Assembly (NCBI GenBank): GCA_964540965.1
Contig: CAZIOT010000004.1
Location: forward strand, 124,001 to 188,000
DNA from: JADYZU01 sp964540965
GTDB lineage: Bacteria; Pseudomonadota; Alphaproteobacteria; Rhodobacterales; Rhodobacteraceae
Direction of reading: 5' to 3'
Length of the DNA: 64,000 bases
The first letter of the stretch is position 1. Each line of letters begins with the position of its first letter. Of this stretch, positions 50,881 through 58,905 are shown piece after piece. The position numbers and the translations under genes are program-made. Under the pieces are notes generated by a model that saw only the letters and a list, made by a program, of their open reading frames with translations, was not told where the DNA came from and ran no database searches.

Positions 50881-51963
50881 TCAGCGGTAGGGATAGCCCG
50901 CCGCCACCTGATCCGCCGCATATTGCTTGAAGATGTCGACCACGCGCTTGGCGCGTTCCGATTCTCCGGCGATCTCGTCCCAGAAGCTTTCGGCGTCGGT
51001 CAGCACCTGGTTCCATTCCTCGGCCGGAAGCGACGTCTGTTCCAGCTTTTCGCCATGGACGCGCAACTGCGCCTCGCCGCCCCAGTACCACTTGGCGCGG
51101 TAATAATGCGACTGGTCGATGGTGGTGCGGTAAAGCTGCTGCAGATGCGGCGGCACCGCGTTCCAGCTTTCGGTATTGGCGAAATACGACCCGAACCAGG
51201 CGCCGGTGATCGAGTTCGACAGAGCGTACTGGCAAGCGTCGGCCCAGCCCACTTCATAGGCTTCGGTAAAGCCGCACCAGGCCACGCCATCCAGCGCGCC
51301 GGTCCGCATCGACACTTCGACGTCGTCCCACGGGATCGTCACCGGGATCAGGCCATAGCGCGACAGGAACCGGCCGGCGGTCGGCACGCCGAACACCTTG
51401 AGCCCGTTCATGTCGGCAAGCGAACGGATCGGCTTGTTCACCGTGAAGATGTGCAGCGGATCCCAGGCCCCGGTCGACAGGTAGGTGACGTTGTCGACCT
51501 CGGCGTAGGCCTCGTTCCAGATCTCGTCGAGGCCGTAGTACATGAACATCGCCGCGACATCGAGGCTGAAGCGGGTGGCGAAGGGGAAGTAGCCGCCGAA
51601 GACGCCGATATCGACGGGCGAGGCCATGGTCGCCTCGTCCGACTGGATCGCGTCCAGCGTGCCGTTCTGCAGCGCGCGGAACAGTTCCGAAGTGGGGACA
51701 AGCTGGTCGGCGTAGAACAGCTCGATCTCCATCTCGCCATTCGCAGCGGCGTTGAAGGCGTCGATCTGCGGCTTGATGACATGGGCGCCAAGGGGGGCGC
51801 CGGAATAGGTCTGCAGCCGCCAGCGGATCGGCGCCTGGGCGCGGACGATGGCAGGCGCGGCCAGCGCCACGGCGCCGGCGCCAAAGCCGACCGAGGTCAT
51901 GAATTTCCGCCGCGAGGCAAGGATGCGCTCGGACGGGGACTGCGGTCTGATAAGGTCGGTCAT
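50881..51963 (-). CDS. TRAP transporter solute-binding protein DctP
   Basis: A 360-residue periplasmic binding protein of the DctP family. The twin-arginine signal SRRKFMTSVGFGAGAVAL implies Tat export of a folded protein. RWRLQTYSGAPLGAH and ELFYADQLVPTSELFRAL open the mature domain; the ligand-site Arg region lies near GLKVFGVPTAGRF. This type resembles the TakP-like oxo-acid or amino-acid binders, but ligand is not deducible. DctM starts 24 bases upstream. Confidence 0.93.
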   Translation of the reverse strand: MTDLIRPQSPSERILASRRKFMTSVGFGAGAVALAAPAIVRAQAPIRWRLQTYSGAPLGAHVIKPQIDAFNAAANGEMEIELFYADQLVPTSELFRALQNGTLDAIQSDEATMASPVDIGVFGGYFPFATRFSLDVAAMFMYYGLDEIWNEAYAEVDNVTYLSTGAWDPLHIFTVNKPIRSLADMNGLKVFGVPTAGRFLSRYGLIPVTIPWDDVEVSMRTGALDGVAWCGFTEAYEVGWADACQYALSNSITGAWFGSYFANTESWNAVPPHLQQLYRTTIDQSHYYRAKWYWGGEAQLRVHGEKLEQTSLPAEEWNQVLTDAESFWDEIAGESERAKRVVDIFKQYAADQVAAGYPYR

Positions 51964-51987
51964 TCCACTCTCTCCTGTTGATTATTT

Positions 51988-53334
51988 TCAGTTCAAGGCG
52001 TTGGGCAGCCACATGGCTATCTGCGGAAACACCATCAGGATGACGATGGTCAGGACCATCATCAGCACGAAGGGCCAGATCGACTTGTAGATGTCGATCA
52101 GCGTGATCTCGGGCGGGGCAAGGCCGCGCATCAGGAACAGGTTATAGCCGAAGGGCGGGGTGATATAGGCGATCTGGCAGGTGATCGTGTAAAGCACGCC
52201 AAACCAGATCATTTGCCCGTCGATGCCCAGATCCAGCCGGTCGACCAGCGGCACATACAGCGGCGCGACGATGACCAGCATGGCGGTGTCGTCGAGGAAC
52301 ATGCCCATGACGATGAACGACAGCTGCATCAGGATGATGACCTGCCAGGGGCCGAGCTCCCAGTTGTGGATGAACACGTTCTCGATCGCACGCACCGCGC
52401 CGATGCCGTCAAAGACCGACGAAAACGCCAGCGCGCCCAGGATCACCCACATGAACATCGCGGTGACGGCCATGGTCTGCTGCGCCGTCCGCGTCATCAG
52501 GGCCCAGGTCAGCCGCCCCTTCAGCAGGCAGGCAAGCGTCGCCAGCGTCGCGCCCAGGGCCGAGCTTTGCAGCAGGCTGGTCCAGCCATAGACAAAGGCG
52601 CCCAGCATGATGGCGAAGATCAGGAACGGCATGATCCCGGCCCGCAGCAGGCGCAGCTTTTCGCCCATGGGCATCGCCAGTTCCTCGTCGCTCAGCCGTG
52701 GCGCGAGCGAGGGGTTAATCTTCACCCGGACATAGATGTAGATGATGAAGATCAGCGCCATCAGCAGGCCCGGCCCGACCCCGGCCAGCCAGAGATCGGC
52801 GACCGATTCCCGGGCGATGACGGAATACAGCACCATGACCACCGACGGCGGGATCAGGATGCCCAGCGACGACCCGCCCTGCACGACCCCGGTGATCAGC
52901 ACCTTGTCATAGCCGCGGCGCAGCATCTCGGGCAGGGCGATGGCAGATCCGATGGCGATCCCCGCCACCGACAGGCCGTTGATGCACGAGATGATGACCA
53001 TCAGCAGGATGGTGCCGATGGCCAGCCCGCCCGAGAACCTGCCGAACCAGACATGCATCATGCGGTAAAGGTCTTCCGCGATGCCGGATTCCGACAGGAT
53101 ATAGCCCATGTAGATGAACATCGGCAGCGTGAGCATCGCATGCCAGTTGAACAGCTTGAACACCGCGTTGAACGGGGTTTCCAGTGCGAATTGCAGGCTG
53201 TCGCCCTGCCAGCCGGCGATGCTCAGCGCCGCCAGGGCGGCAATCGCACCGACCACGGCAAAGACGCGCTGGCCCGTCAGCATCATCACGACCATCGCCC
53301 CGAACATGCAGAGCGCGATGAGTTCGTAGTTCAT
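51988..53334 (-). CDS. TRAP transporter large permease DctM
   Basis: A 448-residue membrane protein with about 12 helices, the Na+-coupled transport subunit. MVVMMLTGQRVFAVVGAIAAL at the start, FIYMGYILSESGIAEDLYR and ISCINGLSVAGIAIGSA are typical; GGSSLGILIPPSVVMVLY and ITPPFGYNLFLMRG contain the ion-site loops. Its ATG overlaps the DctQ stop by four bases. Confidence 0.94.
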   Translation of the reverse strand: MNYELIALCMFGAMVVMMLTGQRVFAVVGAIAALAALSIAGWQGDSLQFALETPFNAVFKLFNWHAMLTLPMFIYMGYILSESGIAEDLYRMMHVWFGRFSGGLAIGTILLMVIISCINGLSVAGIAIGSAIALPEMLRRGYDKVLITGVVQGGSSLGILIPPSVVMVLYSVIARESVADLWLAGVGPGLLMALIFIIYIYVRVKINPSLAPRLSDEELAMPMGEKLRLLRAGIMPFLIFAIMLGAFVYGWTSLLQSSALGATLATLACLLKGRLTWALMTRTAQQTMAVTAMFMWVILGALAFSSVFDGIGAVRAIENVFIHNWELGPWQVIILMQLSFIVMGMFLDDTAMLVIVAPLYVPLVDRLDLGIDGQMIWFGVLYTITCQIAYITPPFGYNLFLMRGLAPPEITLIDIYKSIWPFVLMMVLTIVILMVFPQIAMWLPNALN

Positions 53335-53843
53335 GCCGGCACCCGGCCGCGGGCGCGGTCAAGGTCGCGCAGGAAGATGGCAAAGGCCTGCAGGATCATC
53401 AGCGCCAGGCACACGACCATCAGCACCTTGATCGGCACCACCGAGGGCGCCCAGAGCGACGGCAGCCGCTGGTTGGTCTCGATCGAATAAAGCGTCGAGG
53501 AAATGCCGCCCCAGAGCAGGATCGCCAGATAGAAGATGACGACCCAGATCGTCAGCGCGTCGATCCGCGCCTTGCCGCGCGGGCCCAGCCGGGAATAGAC
53601 CAGATCGAGGCGGACGTGATCCTCGTCCTTCATCGTCTTGGGACCGGCCAGGAAATAATAGGCGGCCAGCAGGAACTGGGCGAATTCCGTGGTCCAATTC
53701 TGCGTCATGTTCAGCATCTTGTTCGTCACGACGTCGAACAGAAGCACCGCCACCATGACATAGATGAGATACATCGTCAGGAATCCGATCCAGTCGGACA
53801 GGCGGTCGATGAACCGCACATAGGCCCTTGTCGCGGCGTGCAT
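53331..53843 (-). CDS. TRAP transporter small permease DctQ
   Basis: A 170-residue four-helix membrane protein, partner of DctM. IDRLSDWIGFLTMYLIYVMV and FAQFLLAAYYFLAGPKTM match the DctQ core; HVRLDLVYSRLGPRGKARID is the conserved amphipathic stretch after helix two. MHAATRAYVRF at 53843 is preferred; GAAGG lies before it. The DeoR gene ends 51 bases upstream in the same direction, so DeoR may be in this transcript. Confidence 0.9.
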   Translation of the reverse strand: MHAATRAYVRFIDRLSDWIGFLTMYLIYVMVAVLLFDVVTNKMLNMTQNWTTEFAQFLLAAYYFLAGPKTMKDEDHVRLDLVYSRLGPRGKARIDALTIWVVIFYLAILLWGGISSTLYSIETNQRLPSLWAPSVVPIKVLMVVCLALMILQAFAIFLRDLDRARGRVPA

Positions 53844-53894
53844 TCCTTTTCCTTCGTCCCCGTTCCCCACCGCCCGTTCACCGGGCCTGTTGTC

Positions 53895-54650
53895 CTAGCG
53901 CAGCGCCACGCCCGCCGCGGTCATCGCGGCACGGAAGGCATCGCCCGGCACCGTGTCGCTGATCAGCAGGTCGACCTCGTCCAGCCGGCAGATGCGATGC
54001 GCGGCGCGGCGCCCGATCTTGTCGGCATGGGCGACGACGACGATCTGGCGGGCATGGGCGCACGTCGCGCGCGCCACCGCCGCCTCGTCGAACTCGGCAT
54101 CCATCGGGCCGGCCGCGGCATCGACCGCGGCGGCGCCGATCACCGCATGGTCGGCACGGAACTGCGCGATCTGTTCCACTGCCATCGGCCCCACCGTCTC
54201 GCCATTGCCGGGGGCATAGCTGCCGCCGATCAGGAACACCCGCGCCCGCCCCTCGCCCCGCGCCATGACCTGGGCGATGCGGCCGGAATTGGTGATGACC
54301 GTCAGGTCGGCGACATGCGCCAGCGCCTGCGCGCAGGCAAGCGTCGTGGTGCCGGTGTCGATGAAGCAGGTGTCGCCGGGGCTGACCAGATCGCGCAGCT
54401 TCTGCCCGATCGCGGCCTTGCCGGCCGCCTGTTCGGTCATTCGCTCGTCGAAACTGCCCTCGGCGCGCAGCCGCATCCGCCGGGCGCCGCCATGCACCTT
54501 CTGCAGCGCGCCCGATTCCGCAAGTTGCGACAGATCGCGACGGATCGTCTCGGCCGAGACGGCAAAGCCGGCGGCAAGGGACTCGACCGTGGCCTCGCCC
54601 TCGCGCTCGACCAGATCGAGTATCTGCGCCTGTCTCTCGCCCGGCCGCAC
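53895..54650 (-). CDS. DeoR/GlpR family transcriptional regulator
   Basis: A 251-residue repressor with GTG start. The DeoR helix-turn-helix is RQAQILDLVEREGEATVESL, then SAETIRRDLSQL. The C-terminal sugar-phosphate sensor domain shows FIDTGTTTLACAQAL and VITNSGRIAQVM. It is divergent from the GlpA-like/kinase operon, as GlpR is from glp genes, and is followed by the TRAP genes. A phosphorylated product of the kinase is the probable inducer. Confidence 0.92.
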   Translation of the reverse strand: MRPGERQAQILDLVEREGEATVESLAAGFAVSAETIRRDLSQLAESGALQKVHGGARRMRLRAEGSFDERMTEQAAGKAAIGQKLRDLVSPGDTCFIDTGTTTLACAQALAHVADLTVITNSGRIAQVMARGEGRARVFLIGGSYAPGNGETVGPMAVEQIAQFRADHAVIGAAAVDAAAGPMDAEFDEAAVARATCAHARQIVVVAHADKIGRRAAHRICRLDEVDLLISDTVPGDAFRAAMTAAGVALR

Positions 54651-54726
54651 GCCATCCCCCGGCTTGTTCCTGTGGCCAAGTTAGCCCGCGCGCCCTTGCC
54701 CGTGTCAACATGGAATCGGGCGGATT

Positions 54727-54797
54727 GTCACGAAATGGTCCGTCTCGCGGGCGGATGATTGACTGTTCGGGCATCATCGGTCAAATTCCAGTCACGA
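54727..54797. promoter_or_regulatory. Candidate regulatory repeats in the DeoR/dehydrogenase divergent region
   Basis: GTCACGA occurs at 54727-54733 and 54791-54797, each followed by an AT-rich pair (AA, TT). Between them TTGAC (from 54759) and GTCAA form an inverted repeat with 16 bases between. The 167-base divergent interval must hold both promoters. Assignment to the DeoR protein is inferred from position. Confidence 0.3.
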
Positions 54798-54817
54798 TTT
54801 CCACAGGCGAGGCGGCG

Positions 54818-56203
54818 ATGAGCGCAGACCCGGCAGGCCTTTCCGGCCGTTTCGATGTCGCGGTGATCGGTGCCGGCGTCGTCGGCTGCGCCATCGCCCG
54901 CCGCTTTGCGCTGGCCGGCGCCCGCGTCGCGGTGATCGAGAAGGCGGCCGATGTGCTCGACGGCGCGTCCAAGGGCAACTCTGCCATCCTGCACACCGGC
55001 TTTGACGCGCCGCCGGGATCGCTGGAACAGGCCTGCGTCGCGGCGGGGCACGAGGAATACCTCGCGATCCATGGCCGGATGAACCTGCCGCTGATCCGGT
55101 CGGGCGCGCTGGTCATCGCCTGGACCGAGGCCGAGGAAGCCCTGCTTCCAAGCCTCATCGACCAGGCCCTGCAGAACGGCGTCACCGATGTGCAGCCGCT
55201 CGACCGCGCCGGACTGCGCGCGCTCGAACCCGGGCTGGGCCAGGGCGCGCGTGCCGCCTTTCGCGTGCCGCGCGAATACCTGATCGACCCGTGGTCGGCG
55301 CCCCATGCCTATCTGTTGCAGGCCATGGCCCATGGCGCGCAGGTGCTGCGCGGGGCCAGGGTCACCGGGGCTGTCCGCGACGGCGACTGGCGGCTGGAAA
55401 CCTCCAGGGGTGGCGTCACCGCCGGGCTGGTCATCAATGCCGCCGGCAACTACGGCGATCTGGTCGACGAGATGATCCTTGGCCGCCGCGATTTCCACAT
55501 CCGGCCGCGCAAGGGCCAGTTCGTGGTCTATGACAAACCGGCGGCGGCGCTGGCCGGCCATATCCTGCTGCCGGTGCCGAACAAGGTGACCAAGGGCATC
55601 GTCGTCTGCCGCACCGCCTTTGGCAACCTGCTGGTCGGCCCCACCGCCGAGGATCAGGACGACCGCGCCCATGCGGAACTGGTGCCCGAGACGCTCGCCG
55701 CGCTGAAAACCCGCGGCGAAGAGATCCTGCCCGGCCTGAAGGACCACGAGGTGACGGCGATCTATGCCGGCCTGCGCCCTGCGACCGAATTCAAGGATTA
55801 TTGCATCACGGCGCATGAGGGTCAGGGTTATATCACCGTCGGCGGCATCCGCTCGACCGGGCTGTCGGGGGCGCTCGGGATCGCCCGGCATGTCGAACGG
55901 CTGGCCGGGCTGGCCTTCACGCCGCCCGATCCGGTCTGGCCGCAGTTGCCCGGCCTGTCCGAGTATTTCCCGCGCGACTGGCAGGCGCCCGGTCATGGCG
56001 GTGTGGTCTGCCATTGCGAACTGGTGACCCGCCGCGAAGTGCTTGCCGCGCTGAACGGCCCGCTGCCCGCCCGCTCGCTTGCCGGGCTGAAGCGGCGGAC
56101 GCGGGTGACGATGGGCCGTTGCCAGGGCTTTTTCTGCTCGGCCGAACTGTCCCGCCTGACCGAGGGCCATTTCGACCGGCCGATGACCGAGGCCGCCGAA
56201 TGA
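54818..56203 (+). CDS. FAD dehydrogenase with BFD-like [2Fe-2S] domain (GlpA-like)
   Basis: A 461-residue flavoprotein related to anaerobic glycerol-3-phosphate dehydrogenase subunit A. The FAD loop VIGAGVVGCAIARRFALAG, then GNSAILHTGFDAPPGS and GGIRSTGLSGALGIA define the DAO fold. Near the end, four cysteines (398, 400, 435, 440, in VCHCELVT and MGRCQGFFC) form a BFD-type [2Fe-2S] site. It is shorter than E. coli GlpA (about 540). It oxidises a hydroxy or phosphate ester substrate, passing electrons to the next gene's product. The start at 54818 has GAGG before it. Confidence 0.9.
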   Translation: MSADPAGLSGRFDVAVIGAGVVGCAIARRFALAGARVAVIEKAADVLDGASKGNSAILHTGFDAPPGSLEQACVAAGHEEYLAIHGRMNLPLIRSGALVIAWTEAEEALLPSLIDQALQNGVTDVQPLDRAGLRALEPGLGQGARAAFRVPREYLIDPWSAPHAYLLQAMAHGAQVLRGARVTGAVRDGDWRLETSRGGVTAGLVINAAGNYGDLVDEMILGRRDFHIRPRKGQFVVYDKPAAALAGHILLPVPNKVTKGIVVCRTAFGNLLVGPTAEDQDDRAHAELVPETLAALKTRGEEILPGLKDHEVTAIYAGLRPATEFKDYCITAHEGQGYITVGGIRSTGLSGALGIARHVERLAGLAFTPPDPVWPQLPGLSEYFPRDWQAPGHGGVVCHCELVTRREVLAALNGPLPARSLAGLKRRTRVTMGRCQGFFCSAELSRLTEGHFDRPMTEAAE

Positions 56204-57396
56204 CCCTGCCCGATGCCGTTGATGTCCTGATCGTCGGCGCCGGCCCCGCCGGGCTGGCCGCCGCGACCGTGCTGGCCGGCACGCATTCCGTCCTGGTCCT
56301 CGACCGCGAGGCGCGCGCCGGCGGCATCCCGCGCCATTGCGGCCACTACCCCTTTGGCCTGCGCGAATTCCGCCGGCTGATGAAGGGGCCGGACTATGCC
56401 GCCGCCCTGGTGGCGCGGGCCGAGGGGGCGGGGGCCCGGATCGCCACCGGCGTCAATGTCACCGCTCTGCATCCCGGCGGCCGCGTCAGCGTCACCTCGG
56501 ATGCCGGCCTGCAGGAAATTTCTGCCGCCCGCGTCCTGCTGGCCACCGGCGTGCGCGAAACCTCGCGCGCGGCCCGTCTGATCGGCGGAGAGAAACCGGG
56601 CGGTGTGATCGCCACCGGCGCGCTGCAGGGCATGGTCTATCTCGAAGGGCGGCGTCCGTTCCGCCGGCCGGTGATCCTCGGGACCGAGCTTGTCGCCTTT
56701 TCGGCGATCATGACCTGCGCCCATGCCGGCATCCGGCCGGTGGCGATGGTGGAACCGAACCCGCGCCCCACCGCCCGCTGGCCCGCCGCCCTGTTCCCGC
56801 GCCTCAGGGGCATCCCGCTGCATCTTTCGACCACGTTGACGGCGATCCACGGCCACGACAGGGTGGAGGGCGTGACCCTCGCCACGCCAACCGGCCCGCT
56901 CGATCTTGAAACCGATGGCGTGATCGTCACCGGCCGCTTCCGGCCCGAGGCGACGCTTCTGGCCACCGGCCCCGTCGCCCGCGATTCCCGCACCGGCGGG
57001 CCCGCGATCGACGCCATGGGCCGCTGTTCCGACCCGGCCTATTTTGCGGCCGGCAACCTGCTGCGCGGGGTCGAAACCGCCGGCTGGTCGTGGAACGAAG
57101 GCCGGCTGATCGGTCTCTCCATCGCCGCCGACCTGGCCGGACAGGCCGCACCGGCGCAGCGCGCGGTGACCCTTGCCGGCGATGCGCTGGCCTGGGTGGT
57201 GCCGCAATCGGCGGGCGCCGGCGGCGCGCTTGACCGCCTGCAACTGCGGGTGGCGCGGCCGGTCAGCGGCCGGCTGGCGCTGCGCGTCGGCGGCGCCGAG
57301 GTCTATGCCCGGGCGATCAACGCCCGCCCCGACCGCCGCCTCACCCTGCCCCTGCCGCCCGGCGACGGCCCGGTCGAGGTCGAGGTGATCGAATGA
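56200..57396 (+). CDS. NAD(P)/FAD-dependent oxidoreductase (GlpB-like partner)
   Basis: A 398-residue flavoprotein. LIVGAGPAGLAAATVLAG is the FAD loop, GIPRHCGHYPFGLREF carries a Cys, LLATGVRETSRAARLIGG is the second nucleotide-binding part, and FAAGNLLRGVETAGW the C-terminal FAD contact. It overlaps both neighbours by four bases. In relatives this protein pairs with the GlpA-like subunit, often with a DUF1667 gene that is missing here. Confidence 0.87.
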   Translation: MTLPDAVDVLIVGAGPAGLAAATVLAGTHSVLVLDREARAGGIPRHCGHYPFGLREFRRLMKGPDYAAALVARAEGAGARIATGVNVTALHPGGRVSVTSDAGLQEISAARVLLATGVRETSRAARLIGGEKPGGVIATGALQGMVYLEGRRPFRRPVILGTELVAFSAIMTCAHAGIRPVAMVEPNPRPTARWPAALFPRLRGIPLHLSTTLTAIHGHDRVEGVTLATPTGPLDLETDGVIVTGRFRPEATLLATGPVARDSRTGGPAIDAMGRCSDPAYFAAGNLLRGVETAGWSWNEGRLIGLSIAADLAGQAAPAQRAVTLAGDALAWVVPQSAGAGGALDRLQLRVARPVSGRLALRVGGAEVYARAINARPDRRLTLPLPPGDGPVEVEVIE

Positions 57397-58790
57397 CCCG
57401 GGTGCTGGCCATCGACCAGGGCACCACCTCGACCCGCGCCTTCCTGATCGACGACAGCGGCGTGCATCCGGTCCATGCCGCCGAACACCGCCAGCACTAT
57501 CCGCAGCCCGGCCATGTCGAACACGACCCCGAGGAATTGCTGGCGAACATCCGCGCCTGCCTTGCCGCCGCGCCTGCCGCCGATTGCGCCGGACTCGACA
57601 ACCAGGGCGAAAGCTGCCTTGCCTGGGATGGCGACACCGGCCGCGCCATCACGCCGGTGATCGTCTGGCAGGACAGCCGCACCGCCGCGGCCTGCGCCCG
57701 GCTGGCCACCCAAGGTCACGCGGCCCTGGTCCGTGCCCGCGCCGGCCTGCCGCTCGACCCGTATTTCTCGGCCTCGAAGCTGGGCTGGATCATGGAAAAC
57801 GTGCCGGCCGCGCGCGACCTTCTTGGCAAGGGCCGCCTCCGCCTTGGCACCACCGACGCGTTTTTCCGCGACCGCCTGACCGGGCGGCATGAAACCGATC
57901 CCACCACCGCCTCGCGCACATCGCTGTTCAACCTGGCCACCGGCAGTTGGGACGCCGATCTTTGCGCCCTGTTCGGCGTGCCGATGGCGGCGCTGCCGGC
58001 GATCCGCCCGACCACCGGCGACCTTGGCCGCATCGGCACCCTGCCGCTGACCGCCAGCATCACCGATCAGCAGGCGGCGCTTTACGGCCATGGCTGCCGC
58101 GCGCCGGGCGATGCCAAGATCACCTTCGGCACCGGCGCCTTCGCCCTGTGCCTGACCGATGGGCTGACCGCCAGCGACACCCTTTTGCCGACGGTCGCCT
58201 GGGCCACGCCCGATCCGGTCTATGCACTCGACGGCGGCGTCGCCACCGCTTCCTCGGCGGTGAACTGGGCGCGCGGGCTGCACCTGTTCGACCGATGGGA
58301 GGAGATCGACAGTTTCGCCGCCGCCCCCGCCATCGCCCGCGGGCTGGCCTTCGTCCCGGCACTGGCGGGGCTGGCCGCGCCGCACTGGGACCGCAACGCC
58401 AAGGGCGCCTGGTTCGGCCTGACCCTCGACACCACGCCCGCCGACCTGATGCAGGCGCTGCTCGAGGGCGTGGCCTTCCGCATGGCCGAGGTGATGGAAG
58501 GGATGCCGGCGCGCAGCGACGCCCCGGTCAGCATCGACGGCGGCATGTCGCGCAATCCGTGGTTCTGCCAGTTCCTCGCCGATGCGCTCGCCCGCCCGGT
58601 CCGCGTCTCGGACGAGCCGGAACTGACCGCACTCGGTTGCGCGCAACTCGCAGCACAGGGCACGGGCCGCCCCTTGGCCTTCACGCCGAAGGGCCGCCTT
58701 GTCGCGCCGCGTCCGATGCCCGACGACTGGCGCGCCCGATTTCGCGCCGCGCGCCGGGCGGTGCAGGACTTCGGCGCGACGGCCCCCTGA
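57393..58790 (+). CDS. FGGY-family carbohydrate kinase, glycerol kinase-like
   Basis: A 465-residue sugar kinase closest to glycerol kinase. LAIDQGTTSTRAFLI (phosphate 1), YPQPGHVEHDPEELL, DPYFSASKLGW and ITDQQAALYGHG match GlpK. Of the glycerol-binding residues known for E. coli GlpK, Tyr (124 here) and Asp (225) remain, as does Glu73, but the Arg of NQRE is Gly72 (NQGES). It is also about 35 residues shorter than GlpK. Substrate may therefore be a different polyol. The ATGA overlap couples it to the oxidoreductase gene. Confidence 0.88.
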   Translation: MTRVLAIDQGTTSTRAFLIDDSGVHPVHAAEHRQHYPQPGHVEHDPEELLANIRACLAAAPAADCAGLDNQGESCLAWDGDTGRAITPVIVWQDSRTAAACARLATQGHAALVRARAGLPLDPYFSASKLGWIMENVPAARDLLGKGRLRLGTTDAFFRDRLTGRHETDPTTASRTSLFNLATGSWDADLCALFGVPMAALPAIRPTTGDLGRIGTLPLTASITDQQAALYGHGCRAPGDAKITFGTGAFALCLTDGLTASDTLLPTVAWATPDPVYALDGGVATASSAVNWARGLHLFDRWEEIDSFAAAPAIARGLAFVPALAGLAAPHWDRNAKGAWFGLTLDTTPADLMQALLEGVAFRMAEVMEGMPARSDAPVSIDGGMSRNPWFCQFLADALARPVRVSDEPELTALGCAQLAAQGTGRPLAFTPKGRLVAPRPMPDDWRARFRAARRAVQDFGATAP

Positions 58791-58797
58791 TCCTGTC

Positions 58798-58889
58798 TTT
58801 CATCTTTGCACAAATACCCAGCAGGGGTTTGCCGCCGGTTCCGCCACCGGTCCGAAGGACCGGCGGCATGGGGGGACGCGAAGTCCCCC
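58798..58889. repeat. Intergenic repeat-like element with hairpins
   Basis: Between two convergent genes. On the minus strand it reads GGGTATTTGTGCAAAGATGAA, of which the core TATTTGTGCAAAGATGAA (58799-58820 region) resembles a motif I recall as frequent after genes in Rhodobacteraceae. Two hairpins sit beside it: CCGGTCC-GAA-GGACCGG (58847-58863) and GGGGGAC-GCGAA-GTCCCCC (58871-58889). They probably end both transcripts. No second copy of the core is seen in this window. Confidence 0.5.
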
Positions 58890-58905
58890 GGCGCCTCAGC
58901 AAGAC

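Noticed and set aside
47893..51981. A 1362-codon open frame on the plus strand
   Set aside because: It runs exactly opposite the aldehyde dehydrogenase, ligase and DctP genes, is rich in Arg, His, Gly and Ala, and has no domain. High GC makes long antisense frames common.
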